DNA from: Acidiferrimicrobium sp. IK
GTDB taxonomy: Bacteria > Actinomycetota > Acidimicrobiia > Acidimicrobiales > Palsa-688
Direction: 5' to 3'
Length of the DNA stretch: 64,000 bases
NCBI RefSeq assembly: GCF_025499425.1
Contig: NZ_JAIMCB010000012.1
Location: 84,708 to 148,707 of the forward strand
A program made the translations under genes and the position numbers. The notes under the pieces were generated by a model. That model was not told the origin of the DNA, searched no databases, and was given only the letters and a program-made list of their open reading frames with translations. Each line of letters opens with the position of its first letter. Position 1 is the stretch's first letter. This document shows, in pieces, positions 35,887-44,499 of the stretch.

Positions 35887-37695
35887 GTGAGCGCCCCCCG
35901 CCGCGTCGAGGGGTACGCGCCGATCGGCGACTACGCGGTGCTCGGCGACGGGCGCACCGTCGCCCTCGTCGCCCTCGACGGGCAGATCGACTGGTGGCCG
36001 GCGCCGACCCTCGACGCCCCGCCGATCATCGCCGGGATCCTCGACCCAGACGGCGGCGGGCACCTGTCGCTGCGCCCCAACGAACCCTTCGACGCCACCC
36101 GCCGCTACCTCGAGGGCACCAACGTGGTGGAGACCACCTTCGTCACCGAGCACGGCACCGCGACGGTCACCGACGCCCTCAACACCGGCTCCGCCGGGCG
36201 CCTCCCGTGGACCGAGCTGGCCCGGCGCGTCGAAGGGGTGTCGGGCAGCGTCACCTTCGAATGGGAGTTCGCGCCAGGCGACCGGTTCGGGCGGGCCAAC
36301 CCGTGGATCGCCGAACGGCAAGGCACCCTGGTGACCACCGTCGAGGACCAGCAGGTGGCGGTGATCACCGACGGCTCGACGATCGAGGAGCGCGGCCCCA
36401 AAGCCGTCCGCGGTCACTGCCGGGTCAGCGAAGGGCAGCGGGCGCTGCTGGCGCTGGTCGCCAGCGACAACGAGCCGCTGTTCGTCCCCGCCCCCGCCGC
36501 CATCGAGGCCCGCATCGATCGCACCGTCCGGTCGTGGAGACGCTGGAGCGACCTGGTGGTCATCGACCCGCCCCTGCCCCACCCGGCGTGGGAGCCGGCG
36601 GTGCGGCGCTCCGCGCTGGCCCTAAAGACCATCCTCGCCGAGAACAGCGGCGCCATCGCCGCGGCCGCCACCACCTCCCTGCCCGAAGGGATCGGCGGCC
36701 CGAAGAACTGGGACTACCGCTACTCGTGGGTCCGCGACTCCTCCTTCGCCCTCGACGCGCTGATCAAGCTCGGCCTGCACGAGGAGGTCCACGGCGCGGT
36801 GTCGTGGCTGCTCGGCGCGATCCGCCGCAACGGCGACAGCCTGCACGTGTTCTTCTCCCTCGACGGCGCGGTCCCCGACGAGCAAACCGAGCTCGACGTG
36901 CCCGGCTACCGCCACAGCCAGCCCGTCCGCTCCGGCAACTCCGCGTCGGGGCAGCTGCAGCTCGGCACTTACGGCGACCTGCTCGACACCATCTCCCGCT
37001 ATACCGCCGAGGGCCACATCATCGACCAGCCGACCGGCCGACTGATCGCCGACATGGCCGACGCGTGCTGCGACCAGTGGCGGCGGCGGGACTCGGGGAT
37101 CTGGGAGCTCGGCCAGCTCGAGCACTACACCATCTCCAAGATCGGGTGCTGGGTGGCGCTCGACCGGGCGTGCCGGCTGGCCGCCAGCGGGCAGATCCCC
37201 GGCGGCCACGCCGGCCGGTGGGAGAGCGAGGCGGCCGCCGTCCACCAGTGGGTGGAGGACCACTGCTGGTCCGACACCAAGGCGGCCTACACCTTCTACG
37301 CCGGCACCGACGACCTCGACGCCGCGGTGCTCCTCGCCGGGCGCACCGGGTTCGACACCGACGAGCGTCTGGCGTCGACCATCGAGGCGGTCACCGCCGA
37401 GCTGGCCGAAGGCCCGCTCGTGTACCGCTACACCGGGATGGCCAAGGAGGAAGGCGCGTTCATCGCGTGCACGTTCTGGCTGGTCGACGCCCTGGTCCGC
37501 ACCGGGCAGAGCGACCGGGCGATGCAGCTGATGGACGAAGCGGTCGGGCTCACCAACGACGTCGGGCTGCTCTCCGAGCAGAAGGACCCCGCCACCGGCG
37601 AGTTCCTCGGCAACGTCCCCCAAGGCCTCTCCCACCTGGCGTTGATCAACGTCGCGTTCTCGCTTCGCGACCTCACCGAGGACCGCCGGCGATGA
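35887..37695 (+). CDS. Glycoside hydrolase family 15 protein (glucoamylase/trehalase type)
   Basis: 602 residues from a GTG. The N-terminal beta-sandwich begins PIGDYAVLGDGRTVALVALD, the family's usual opening, and the (alpha/alpha)6 barrel has NWDYRYSWVRDSSFALDALI and KEEGAFIACTFWLVDALV with the expected catalytic acid region. No signal peptide, so it is cytoplasmic, hydrolysing trehalose, maltose or alpha-glucans. It forms an operon with the SDR upstream and overlaps the next gene by 4 nt. Confidence 0.9.
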   Translation: MSAPRRVEGYAPIGDYAVLGDGRTVALVALDGQIDWWPAPTLDAPPIIAGILDPDGGGHLSLRPNEPFDATRRYLEGTNVVETTFVTEHGTATVTDALNTGSAGRLPWTELARRVEGVSGSVTFEWEFAPGDRFGRANPWIAERQGTLVTTVEDQQVAVITDGSTIEERGPKAVRGHCRVSEGQRALLALVASDNEPLFVPAPAAIEARIDRTVRSWRRWSDLVVIDPPLPHPAWEPAVRRSALALKTILAENSGAIAAAATTSLPEGIGGPKNWDYRYSWVRDSSFALDALIKLGLHEEVHGAVSWLLGAIRRNGDSLHVFFSLDGAVPDEQTELDVPGYRHSQPVRSGNSASGQLQLGTYGDLLDTISRYTAEGHIIDQPTGRLIADMADACCDQWRRRDSGIWELGQLEHYTISKIGCWVALDRACRLAASGQIPGGHAGRWESEAAAVHQWVEDHCWSDTKAAYTFYAGTDDLDAAVLLAGRTGFDTDERLASTIEAVTAELAEGPLVYRYTGMAKEEGAFIACTFWLVDALVRTGQSDRAMQLMDEAVGLTNDVGLLSEQKDPATGEFLGNVPQGLSHLALINVAFSLRDLTEDRRR

Positions 37696-38069
37696 CCGGC
37701 CGAGAAAGGCCCGCCGTCGTGCCGACCACCGCCGTCACCCGCAAGCTGATCCTCGTCGGAACCCGCCTGTCGTGGGCCGCCGCGCTGCTCGCCGTCCCCG
37801 ACCGAGTGATCCGGGCCGGCGGCGGGACCGTCGACACCCGCAGCCGGCGGGTGGCGCGGATCCTCGGCGCCCGCCACGCCCTGCAGGGGGTAGTCGAGCT
37901 GGTGTCGTGGCCCCGCTGGCGGCGCAGCGGGATCGTCGTCGACGGCCTCCACGCGGCGACCGCCGCCGGGCTGGCCGCGTTCGACCCGGACCGCCGGCGG
38001 GTGGCGCTCACCGACACCGGCATGGCCACGTCGTTCGCGTTGCTCGGCGCCAAGGAAGCCCCGCACTGA
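37692..38069 (+). CDS. Hypothetical small membrane-associated protein
   Basis: 125 residues; ATG overlaps the GH15 stop (ATGA). Weakly hydrophobic segments around LSWAAALLAVPDRVIRAGG and GIVVDGLHAATAAGLAAFDP. It contains RVARILGARHALQGVVELV, a pattern seen in small actinobacterial conserved hypotheticals. I cannot give a function. Co-translation with the GH15 enzyme is likely. Confidence 0.6.
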   Translation: MTGRERPAVVPTTAVTRKLILVGTRLSWAAALLAVPDRVIRAGGGTVDTRSRRVARILGARHALQGVVELVSWPRWRRSGIVVDGLHAATAAGLAAFDPDRRRVALTDTGMATSFALLGAKEAPH

Positions 38070-38112
38070 TCCGTTAACGGCGCCGGGGAGGCCGGGCGGC
38101 GCCGGGCGGGTC

Positions 38113-39171
38113 TCAGCCGATGCGCTTGGCTGTCGACGCGGCCACCACCACCGACAGGCGGCCGGTTCGCAGCTTGCGGGTCCGCTTGGCCCGGTACATG
38201 GCTATGTCCGCTTGGTGGTACAGGTCGAGGAAGTCCCTCGGCCCGGGCGGGCACACCACGCAACCGGCGGAGATACCGATGTCCCACCGTTCCAACGGGA
38301 GCGCCTCCTCCACCCGGCCGAGGAGCGCCGACGCGGCGTCCGCGGAAGCGGCCTGCTCGATCCAGATGCCGAACTCGTCGCCGCCCAAGCGGCCCACCGC
38401 GTCATGGGCGCGGGTGTTGTCGCGCAGCACGCTCACCAGTTCGCTGAGAGCCTGGTCTCCCACCAGGTGGCCGTCGCGGTCGTTGAGGGACTTGAAGTTG
38501 TCCAGGTCGACGACCACCAAGACGCCTTGGCGTCGCGATCTCTCCACGATCGCGACGAACGGCTTCCGGCGCAGAGATCCGGTCAGGTCGTCGAGGGTGG
38601 CCCGGGTCACCGAATCAGCCAGCGACGAAGCCAGCCTGGCCCGTTCGCTCTCCCACGCGGCGCGCAGAGCCTCGTCGTAGGAGTCGACCGTCCCGCACAC
38701 GTCGTAGAGCCAGCGCCGCCGAAACGCGCCGATCTCAGGCAGTTCCACGTCTGGGCGGCGCTCGACGTGGTGGTAGGCGGGGAACACCAGGTTGTAAGAA
38801 GACAGGTACGCCGATGGGGTCACCCCGGCGCGGATGTGGGCGTGACCGACATGGGCCGACGCCGACATCGCCGGTTCTTCCCGCGGGTCTCCGACCAGGT
38901 TCCGTACGTGGTCGAGCAGCAGGCGGCGGTGCTCCCCCGCCGACATGTGCTCCTCGAGCAGGGCCCGGCAGGCCCGGTGCTCGGCGAGGAACGCGTCGAA
39001 CGACTTCGCGAAGCGCTCCCCGAGCACGTCGAGTCCTTTGGCGTGACCCGCCAGCTCCGCTTGATCCTCGCTCGACCAGGCGGGCCGGCCGCCGAGGTCA
39101 TCGGCTTCCGCTGGATCGGCTTCCGCTGGATCTGCTCCGGCGCCGGAGTCGCCGTCGTCGCCGGATCTCAC
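38113..39171 (-). CDS. Globin-coupled diguanylate cyclase
   Basis: 352 residues from GTG 39171 (a TTG one codon earlier is possible). After a repeated acidic start (ADPAEADPAEAD), residues 35-190 look like a globin sensor: HVGHAHIRAGVTPSAYLSSY contains the presumed proximal heme His. A GGDEF domain follows (LTGSLRRKPFVAIVERS, VVDLDNFKSLND, RLGGDEFGIW). RAHD five residues before GGDEF is the product-inhibition I-site. It should make c-di-GMP in response to oxygen or NO. Heme binding is inferred, not shown. Confidence 0.8.
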   Translation of the reverse strand: MRSGDDGDSGAGADPAEADPAEADDLGGRPAWSSEDQAELAGHAKGLDVLGERFAKSFDAFLAEHRACRALLEEHMSAGEHRRLLLDHVRNLVGDPREEPAMSASAHVGHAHIRAGVTPSAYLSSYNLVFPAYHHVERRPDVELPEIGAFRRRWLYDVCGTVDSYDEALRAAWESERARLASSLADSVTRATLDDLTGSLRRKPFVAIVERSRRQGVLVVVDLDNFKSLNDRDGHLVGDQALSELVSVLRDNTRAHDAVGRLGGDEFGIWIEQAASADAASALLGRVEEALPLERWDIGISAGCVVCPPGPRDFLDLYHQADIAMYRAKRTRKLRTGRLSVVVAASTAKRIG

Positions 39172-39195
39172 CAAGTCCCTATCGACAGGTGAGCA

Positions 39196-39750
39196 TCAGA
39201 GTTGACCCTCGTCCGCGAGCGGGTCAGCGTGAGGGTGGTCGGAGTCCCAGGCGCCGGGGATGGCCAGCGCGAAGCGCCCGGACTGGAGCCGGACCCGGTC
39301 GATGCTGTCGCCGTGGCACTGGCAGGAGGTGCGGTAGCCCCAGTCCTGCGCCTCCAGCCGGAACCAGATCTGCTTGCCGTCGCCGATCGCCGCGGCGCCC
39401 CACTCGTCGGCCAGGTGGTCGACGAGGGGCAACCCCCGGCCGCCCTCGCGCACCAGCAGCGGGTCGGGGTCGGCGGGCAGGTCGAAGGCGTGCCCGACCT
39501 CCGCGACGGGCAGGCGCTGGTCGTCGTCGCCGACGCCGATCTCCACGCTGCCGTCCGCGACCGCCACGATCAGCGACGGCGGGGTCCCGGCGTGGAGGAC
39601 GACGTTGGTGACCAGCTCGCTGGTGAGCAGCGTCGCCACGTCGCTCAGCTCCGGCAGCTCCCAGCGCTCCAGCTGGCGGGCGACGAACACCCGCGCCTCG
39701 CGTGGCGCTTCGCGGGAAGCCGCGAAGCGTGCGCTCGCCAACCTGCACAT
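39196..39750 (-). CDS. ATP-binding anti-sigma regulatory factor (RsbW-like)
   Basis: 184 residues, ATG 39750. HATPase features: N-box SELVTNVVLHAGTP near residue 45, DDDQRLP in the G1 position and GRGLPLVDHLADEWG in the G2 position. The C-terminal 55 residues after the kinase fold (GYRTSCQCHGDSIDRVRL) are unusual, with a CxC pair. Such kinases phosphorylate anti-anti-sigma factors or bind sigma factors. A matching PP2C phosphatase lies at 28.6-29.8 kb. Confidence 0.82.
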   Translation of the reverse strand: MCRLASARFAASREAPREARVFVARQLERWELPELSDVATLLTSELVTNVVLHAGTPPSLIVAVADGSVEIGVGDDDQRLPVAEVGHAFDLPADPDPLLVREGGRGLPLVDHLADEWGAAAIGDGKQIWFRLEAQDWGYRTSCQCHGDSIDRVRLQSGRFALAIPGAWDSDHPHADPLADEGQL

Positions 39751-39828
39751 GGTTATACGGACGCCCTTTCCAGCGGTCTCGGGGCCCTATACCCCCTCGG
39801 GGCGCTGATCATGCACGCGACTTGGTCG

Positions 39829-40611
39829 CTACTGGCCGGCGGCGGTGACCGTGACCGCCCCCGCCGCCGTCGACGAACCCGCCGAACCGGCCGCGCCCGC
39901 CGCGGTCCAGCGCCCCGAGGACGGCGTCCACTGCTGGCCCGCGAACGCGATCCGCTCCAGGTGGTAGGCCGCGGCGTGGGCTTCGGCCCAGGTGGCCGCC
40001 CGCCACCCGGTCGCGGCCGGCACCGCCACCGCGAGCACCGGCCGACCGAACTCCTGGACGGCCGCCGCGCTGAGCGCGCCGGCAGCCGGCGGCGCCCCCC
40101 GGTAGGCGGCGAAGCGGCAGGTCAGCCCGGCGGGGATCTCGCCGGTCAGGGCGATGGCCACCGCCCGGGCTTCTGGGGCCCACGCCGCGTAGGCGTCGGG
40201 CGCGGCGCTGTGTTGCACCGCCTGGGCGGCCTCGGTGACCGCCATGGTCTGCCATCCCGGGACCCGGGCCAACGCCTGGTAGAAGGCGGTGGTGGCGTAG
40301 ACCGGGTCGAGCAGCTGCGCCTTGGTCCCCCACCCCTGCGACGGGCGCTGCTGGAACAGGCCGACCGAGTCGGCGTCGCCGTAGGGGAGGTTGCGCAGGC
40401 CGCTTTCTTGCAAGGAGGTGGCCACCGCGACGGTCACCGCGTGGTCCGGCAGGCCCTGCCCGTAAGCGACCGCCGCTTCGATCGCCGCGTTCTGGGCCTG
40501 GGTGACGCTCAGCTTGAACGTCTGCCCGCTGTCGGTCACGCTGCAGCCGGCCGCCGCGCCCGCCCCGCCCGGCCACAGCGCCCGGACCGACAACACCGCC
40601 GCGACGGCCAC
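39829..40611 (-). CDS. Exported lysozyme-like protein of unknown function
   Basis: 260 residues from GTG 40611, the only start codon in frame. An N-terminal hydrophobic segment (VAAVLSVRALW) is a membrane anchor or signal; the in-frame Arg/Pro-rich sequence upstream lacks a start codon. The segment VAVATSLQESGLRNLPYGDA followed by SVGLFQQRPSQGWG resembles the active-site helix and loop of lysozyme-like transglycosylases (Glu in QESG). The C-terminus is Ala/Thr-rich. The family is often annotated only as hypothetical. The 349 nt ahead of it (40612-40960) hold no other gene. Confidence 0.6.
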   Translation of the reverse strand: MAVAAVLSVRALWPGGAGAAAGCSVTDSGQTFKLSVTQAQNAAIEAAVAYGQGLPDHAVTVAVATSLQESGLRNLPYGDADSVGLFQQRPSQGWGTKAQLLDPVYATTAFYQALARVPGWQTMAVTEAAQAVQHSAAPDAYAAWAPEARAVAIALTGEIPAGLTCRFAAYRGAPPAAGALSAAAVQEFGRPVLAVAVPAATGWRAATWAEAHAAAYHLERIAFAGQQWTPSSGRWTAAGAAGSAGSSTAAGAVTVTAAGQ

Positions 40612-40872
40612 GACGGCAGCGGCCGCCGCGGCGACGCGGCGCCGTGCGACCCCCGGCCGCGGCGGACGGGGGGCGGCGCGGCGGTCTCGCGGGGACGGCC
40701 GGGACGGGGTGGTGGCGGTGGTCGTGGCCGATCATCCTCGCGCCCGGCGCCCGGCGGGCGGGGTCACCGCCGGGCCCGGCGACGAGCCGATGCCGGCCAG
40801 GTCGGGGGCAGTTGGCGGAGGTCCACTGTCGCAGTGTCGCCCCGGAAGCTGAAGCTGTCCTAAAGCGACCGG

Positions 40873-40890
40873 CCTCAGCGGCGCTTCAGC
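40873..40890 (+). promoter_or_regulatory. Tandem heptamer box upstream of small exported protein
   Basis: CCTCAGC (40873-40879) and CTTCAGC (40884-40890) are direct repeats 11 bp apart, one helical turn. The same pair occurs ahead of the response regulator at 41375-41392. OmpR/PhoB-type regulators bind such tandem direct repeats, so both genes are likely targets of the response regulator. Confidence 0.55.
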
Positions 40891-40960
40891 GCGCCCGGAG
40901 CACGGTGGGACCGTCGCCAGCCACCCCGGCGGGCGGCATCCTCGAACCAAGGAGCAGTTG

Positions 40961-41233
40961 ATGATCCTCAAGCAGAAGATCCTGGTCGGCGTCACCGCCC
41001 TGGCCGGCATGGGCATCGGGTCGCTGGGTGTGGGCGTCGCCCACGCCCAGACCCCGCCGCCGCCCGCACCGGCCGCGCGCGGCGTGCTCGCCCCGGCGTC
41101 GAGCGCGCCGGAGGCAGCCGCCGGCGTCGAGTCCGACGGGCCCGGCGGCCACCAGGACCCCAACGGCGTCGACGTGCAATACGGCAGCCAGAGCGGTCCC
41201 GACACCGGGGGCTCCGCGAACTCCGGGAGCTGA
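40961..41233 (+). CDS. Small exported protein of unknown function
   Basis: 90 residues. ATG 40961 follows AAGGAG by six bases. A Sec signal peptide (MILKQKILVGVTALAGMGIG) ends at AHAQ, predicted cleavage near residue 30. The mature 60 residues are Pro/Ala-rich then Gly/Asp/Ser-rich (GPGGHQDPNGVDVQYGSQSG), without cysteine. Lies directly upstream of the two-component system and shares its promoter box. Possible roles are sensor ligand or envelope stress reporter; both are inference. Confidence 0.7.
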   Translation: MILKQKILVGVTALAGMGIGSLGVGVAHAQTPPPPAPAARGVLAPASSAPEAAAGVESDGPGGHQDPNGVDVQYGSQSGPDTGGSANSGS

Positions 41234-41292
41234 CCGGGCCACACCCTCGCCTTCGCGCCGGCGGGCCGCGCCGACATTGCCGGAGCGGCCCG

Positions 41293-41311
41293 CCGGAGCG
41301 ACCCGCTCCGG
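41293..41311 (+). terminator. Hairpin after the small exported protein gene
   Basis: CCGGAGCG-ACC-CGCTCCGG is a perfect 8-bp stem with a 3-nt loop, 60 nt after the stop. It lacks a T-run, so it may act as a weak or Rho-assisted terminator before the response regulator promoter. Confidence 0.45.
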
Positions 41312-41374
41312 GCGCCGCCCAAAGCGGCGACAGCCCCCCACGGCCACCTGCGGCCACCTGCGGCCGTCGGCGGT

Positions 41375-41392
41375 CTTCAGCGGCCCTTCAGC
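41375..41392 (+). promoter_or_regulatory. Tandem CTTCAGC box upstream of response regulator
   Basis: CTTCAGC at 41375-41381 and again at 41386-41392, start-to-start distance 11 bp, 22 nt before the regulator GTG. It matches the box at 40873-40890 and supports autoregulation by the OmpR-family regulator. Confidence 0.6.
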
Positions 41393-41413
41393 AACGGCGT
41401 AGATGATGGCCGG

Positions 41414-42091
41414 GTGAGGCTGCTGGTGGTCGAAGACGAGAAGCGCCTGGCCGCGGCGTTGAAAAGGGGCCTGGAGCAGGAGGGCTTCGCGGTGGACGTC
41501 GCCCTCGACGGCACCCACGGCGACTGGATGGCTTCGGAGAACAGCTACGACGCCATCCTCCTCGACATCATGCTGCCCGGCGTGAACGGCTACCAGCTGT
41601 GCGCCCGGCTGCGCGAGCGCGGCGACTGGGCGCCGATCTTGATGCTCACCGCCAAAGACGGCGAGTACGACGAGGCCGAAGCGCTCGACACCGGCGCGGA
41701 CGACTACCTGTCCAAACCGTTCTCCTTCGTGGTCCTCGTCGCTCGGCTGCGGGCCCTGCTGCGCCGCGGGGCGGCGGCGCGCCCGGTGGTCCTGCGCTGC
41801 GGGGAGTTGACCCTCGACCCGGCCACCCGCCGCTGCGCCCGGGGCGGCACGCCCATCGAGCTGACCGCCCGCGAGTTCGCGGTCCTCGAGTACCTGATGC
41901 GACGAGCCGGGCAGGTGGTGACCAAGACCGAGATCATCGACCACGTGTGGGACTTCGGTTTCGACGGCGACGCCAACGTGGTGGAGGTCCACCTGAGCGC
42001 CCTGCGCCGCAAGGTCGACAAGCCTTTCGGCGCCGCCAGCATCGAGACGCTGCGCGGGTCGGGCTACCGGATGGCCGCCCCCGGTGGGTAG
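41414..42091 (+). CDS. OmpR-family response regulator
   Basis: 225 residues from GTG 41414. Receiver domain: acidic pocket VVEDEK, phospho-acceptor Asp51 in ILLDIMLPG, Thr in LTAKD, Lys in YLSKPF. The winged-helix output domain has ELTAREFAVLEYLMRRAGQV and DANVVEVHLSALRRKVDKPF. The gene overlaps the sensor kinase by 8 nt. Tandem 11-bp repeats upstream are its likely binding sites. Confidence 0.95.
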   Translation: MRLLVVEDEKRLAAALKRGLEQEGFAVDVALDGTHGDWMASENSYDAILLDIMLPGVNGYQLCARLRERGDWAPILMLTAKDGEYDEAEALDTGADDYLSKPFSFVVLVARLRALLRRGAAARPVVLRCGELTLDPATRRCARGGTPIELTAREFAVLEYLMRRAGQVVTKTEIIDHVWDFGFDGDANVVEVHLSALRRKVDKPFGAASIETLRGSGYRMAAPGG

Positions 42092-43535
42092 CCGGGCGTG
42101 GCGGCGCGTCGCGTCGTCGATGCGGGTGCGTACCACCGTGGCGGCCACGCTGATCGTGGCGGTGGCCCTGTCGGCCGGCGCCGCGGTGTTGGTGTCGCGG
42201 TTCCGCCAGTCGCTGGACAACAACCGGCGCAACGCGGCGGTCGCCCGCGCCGCGGACATCGCCAGCCTGGCGTCGTCGGGCCGGCTGCCGGCGGTGCTCG
42301 GGCTGCCCAACGAGGACGCCACCTACGCGCAGGTCGTCGACGCCGCCGGCGGCGTCGTCGCGGCGTCGGCCAACATCGCCGGCGAAGCGCCGCTCGGCGC
42401 GCCGGCGGGTCCCCGCTCGGCGACGGTGGTCACCAAGCTGGCCCGCAGCCCGGTCACCGAGTCCGACAGCTCGATGCTGGTGAGCCTCCCCACCGGGTCC
42501 GGGCGCCAGCGGCTGACGGTGTTCACCGGTTACTCGCTGGCGGGGAGCGACTTCGCGGTGCGAGACATCGAGCTGGCCCTGTTCATCGGTCTGCCGCTCC
42601 TGGTGCTGCTCGTGGGCGGCACCGCGTGGGTGATCGTCGGGCGGGCGTTGCGGCCCATCGACGCGATCCGGGCGGAGGCGTCCCAGATCACCACCGACGA
42701 CCTGCACCGCCGGCTGCCCGAACCTCCGAGCGGCGATGAGATCACCCGCCTGGCCCGGACCATGAACGACATGCTCGACCGCCTCGAGCAGTCCATCGAG
42801 CGCGAGAAGCGCTTCGTGGCCGACGTCTCCCACGAGCTGCGCAGCCCGCTCGCGTCGCTGCGCACGCAGCTGGAGGTCGGCGCGGCCGGCGGGGAGCGCA
42901 CCGACTGGCGGTCCGTCGCGGCCGACGCCCTGGCCGAAGAAGCCCGGATGGAGCGCCTGGTCAAAGACCTGCTGCTGCTGGCCCGCCTCGACCAGCAGCG
43001 CCCCGCCCAGCCGCCGCAGGGTTCACTGGCGGAGGCGATGACCGTAGACCTCGGCGAAATCGTGACCGCGGACCAGGCCGGGCGGGCGGCGCTGGCGGGA
43101 GTGGAGGTGACCGCCCGAGTCGAGGGCCAAGTACCGGTGGTGTTGGCGCCGGAGCTGGCCCGGCGGGTGGTGGCCAACCTGGTCGACAACGCGCAGCGTC
43201 ACGCCGCCAACCAGGTCACCGTGTCGGTCGGCGCGGCCGGCGGCTGGGGCGAGATGGTGATCGAAGACGACGGGCCTGGCGTGCCGCCCGGCGAACGCAG
43301 CCGGGTGTTCGAGCGCTTCACCCGCCTCGACGCGGCCCGCGCCGAACACGACGGCGGGGCCGGCCTCGGGCTGGCCATCGTCAGAGACATCGTCGTGCGC
43401 CACGGCGGGCGGGTCGACTTCACCGACGCCGATCGAGGCGCCCGCGTCGTCGTCGCTCTCCCCCTGGCCCCGCCGTCGCCACCCGACCAACCAGCGGCGG
43501 CCCGGTCGTCTCCCAAAGCGCTGGCCGACACCTGA
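42084..43535 (+). CDS. Sensor histidine kinase
   Basis: 483 residues from the GTG overlapping the regulator; an internal ATG 12 codons later is an alternative. Two membrane segments (TVAATLIVAVALSAGAAVLV and ALFIGLPLLVLLVGGTAWVI) bracket an extracytoplasmic domain of about 110 residues. HAMP, then the H-box ADVSHELRSPLASLRTQ, N-box NLVDNAQRHA, G1 EDDGPGVP and G2 GAGLGLAIV follow in order. An input from the nearby exported protein is possible but untested. Confidence 0.93.
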   Translation: MGSRAWRRVASSMRVRTTVAATLIVAVALSAGAAVLVSRFRQSLDNNRRNAAVARAADIASLASSGRLPAVLGLPNEDATYAQVVDAAGGVVAASANIAGEAPLGAPAGPRSATVVTKLARSPVTESDSSMLVSLPTGSGRQRLTVFTGYSLAGSDFAVRDIELALFIGLPLLVLLVGGTAWVIVGRALRPIDAIRAEASQITTDDLHRRLPEPPSGDEITRLARTMNDMLDRLEQSIEREKRFVADVSHELRSPLASLRTQLEVGAAGGERTDWRSVAADALAEEARMERLVKDLLLLARLDQQRPAQPPQGSLAEAMTVDLGEIVTADQAGRAALAGVEVTARVEGQVPVVLAPELARRVVANLVDNAQRHAANQVTVSVGAAGGWGEMVIEDDGPGVPPGERSRVFERFTRLDAARAEHDGGAGLGLAIVRDIVVRHGGRVDFTDADRGARVVVALPLAPPSPPDQPAAARSSPKALADT

Positions 43536-43593
43536 GCGGCGCCGTCGGGCGCCGACCGCGAAGGGCGACAGGCTGGTGACGACTCCTGCTCCT

Positions 43594-44010
43594 CTACTCC
43601 TCGGGGGGACTGGTCAAAAGGTCGACCGGGCACCGCAGGCCGGCAGCGGCGGCCAGGCGGGTGTCGGCGGTGACCAGAGTCGCCTCGAGCTGCTCCGCCA
43701 AGGCCACGTACGAGGCGTCGTAGATGCTGAGGTTGTCCCGGAGGGCCCAGCAGCGCCCTAGCAGGCCACGGTGGGGAACCCGGCGGACCGGCAGGTCGAC
43801 CAGGTCGGAGACCGCCAGCTCTGCTCGTCGTAGCGGTAGGCGGCCGGCGAGGACCAGGCGCCGGAACACGGAGCAGACCTCCAGGTCGACGATCTCTGGA
43901 GCAGCCAGGCGCCCGCCGCGCAAGCGCTCCCTGGCCCGGTCGCCGTCGGCCCCGTCGTCGGCGAGGGCAGAGGAGAGCACGCTGGCGTCAACGACGATCA
44001 CGGTCTCCAC
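43594..44010 (-). CDS. vapC: VapC-type PIN-domain toxin
   Basis: 138 residues. Four PIN acidic residues are present: VVDASVL, VDLEVCSVF, IYDASYVALAE and VTADTRL. Such proteins are Mg-dependent ribonucleases that cut tRNA or rRNA. The start overlaps the antitoxin stop by 23 nt, typical of vapBC operons. All catalytic positions are intact, so it should be active. Confidence 0.88.
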   Translation of the reverse strand: METVIVVDASVLSSALADDGADGDRARERLRGGRLAAPEIVDLEVCSVFRRLVLAGRLPLRRAELAVSDLVDLPVRRVPHRGLLGRCWALRDNLSIYDASYVALAEQLEATLVTADTRLAAAAGLRCPVDLLTSPPEE

Positions 44011-44218
44011 GCAGTACGGCCGACGCTTCGGAGAAAGGGACCGAGCCGCCGGCCCGCCCGCCAGCTCGATCCAGAACCTCCTCCACCGTCGGAGTGGCGG
44101 CCTCCTCGATCAGCCTTTGCAGCAGGTACTCCTGCAACGACTGATTGGCCGCGGCCGCCCGGCGCCGCAGCACCGCGTGAGTCTCGGCCGGGACGCCCTT
44201 CACCTGCACACTAGGCAT
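43988..44218 (-). CDS. vapB: VapB/FitA-type ribbon-helix-helix antitoxin
   Basis: 76 residues. MPSVQVKGVPAETHAVLRRR and ANQSLQEYLLQRLIEEA form the FitA/RHH DNA-binding unit; the C-terminal part (VEEVLDRAGGRAGGSVPFSE) is the toxin-binding end. Overlaps vapC by 23 nt. Repeats at 44219-44245 immediately upstream are the likely autoregulatory operator. Confidence 0.85.
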   Translation of the reverse strand: MPSVQVKGVPAETHAVLRRRAAAANQSLQEYLLQRLIEEAATPTVEEVLDRAGGRAGGSVPFSEASAVLRGDRDRR

Positions 44219-44245
44219 GGCGCCAATCTAGCGCCATCGGCGCCA
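44219..44245 (-). promoter_or_regulatory. Repeat operator upstream of vapB
   Basis: Three copies of rGCGCCA lie at 44219-44225, 44230-44236 and 44239-44245, starting one base from the vapB ATG. The first two also form a GGCGC-n7-GCGCC inverted repeat. This fits autorepression by an RHH antitoxin. Confidence 0.45.
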
Positions 44246-44330
44246 GATCGGCGTGTGCGACGGGTAGAAACGGGCCGATCGCCGGATGAAGTCACTGCCA
44301 CCATTGGCCGGTGGGTGGCACGCTATTTCA

Positions 44331-44499
44331 ATGGATGCCACGGTGGCGCTCGGTCAGCAGGGCCGGCTTGCGACTAGTGCTCGCACGCCAGGGGGACGCG
44401 GTTGGGGAGTTGCGAGGATTGGCTTCCGCGGTCCCCGAGGAACGCTCGCTCGTCGACGAGTTGCTAGCTGAGCGCCGGCTGGCCGCGGCGACCCAGTGA
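44331..44499 (+). pseudogene. Decayed AbrB-type VapB antitoxin
   Basis: The ATG at 44331 opens MDATVALGQQGRL, the start of an AbrB/MazE-type antitoxin (normally followed by VIPA...RALGL). After about 14 codons the coding sense continues in the next frame as LRLVLARQGDAVGELRG and SLVDELLAERRLAAA, the C-terminal half of the same family. The swapped frame and the missing 25-30 codons show an internal deletion. The neighbouring toxin is damaged as well. Confidence 0.6.

Noticed and set aside
35994..37691. Long open frame in another phase of the GH15 gene
   Set aside because: Arg/Pro/His-rich shadow of the GH15 frame; only its last 126 codons (37692-38069) correspond to a plausible separate gene.
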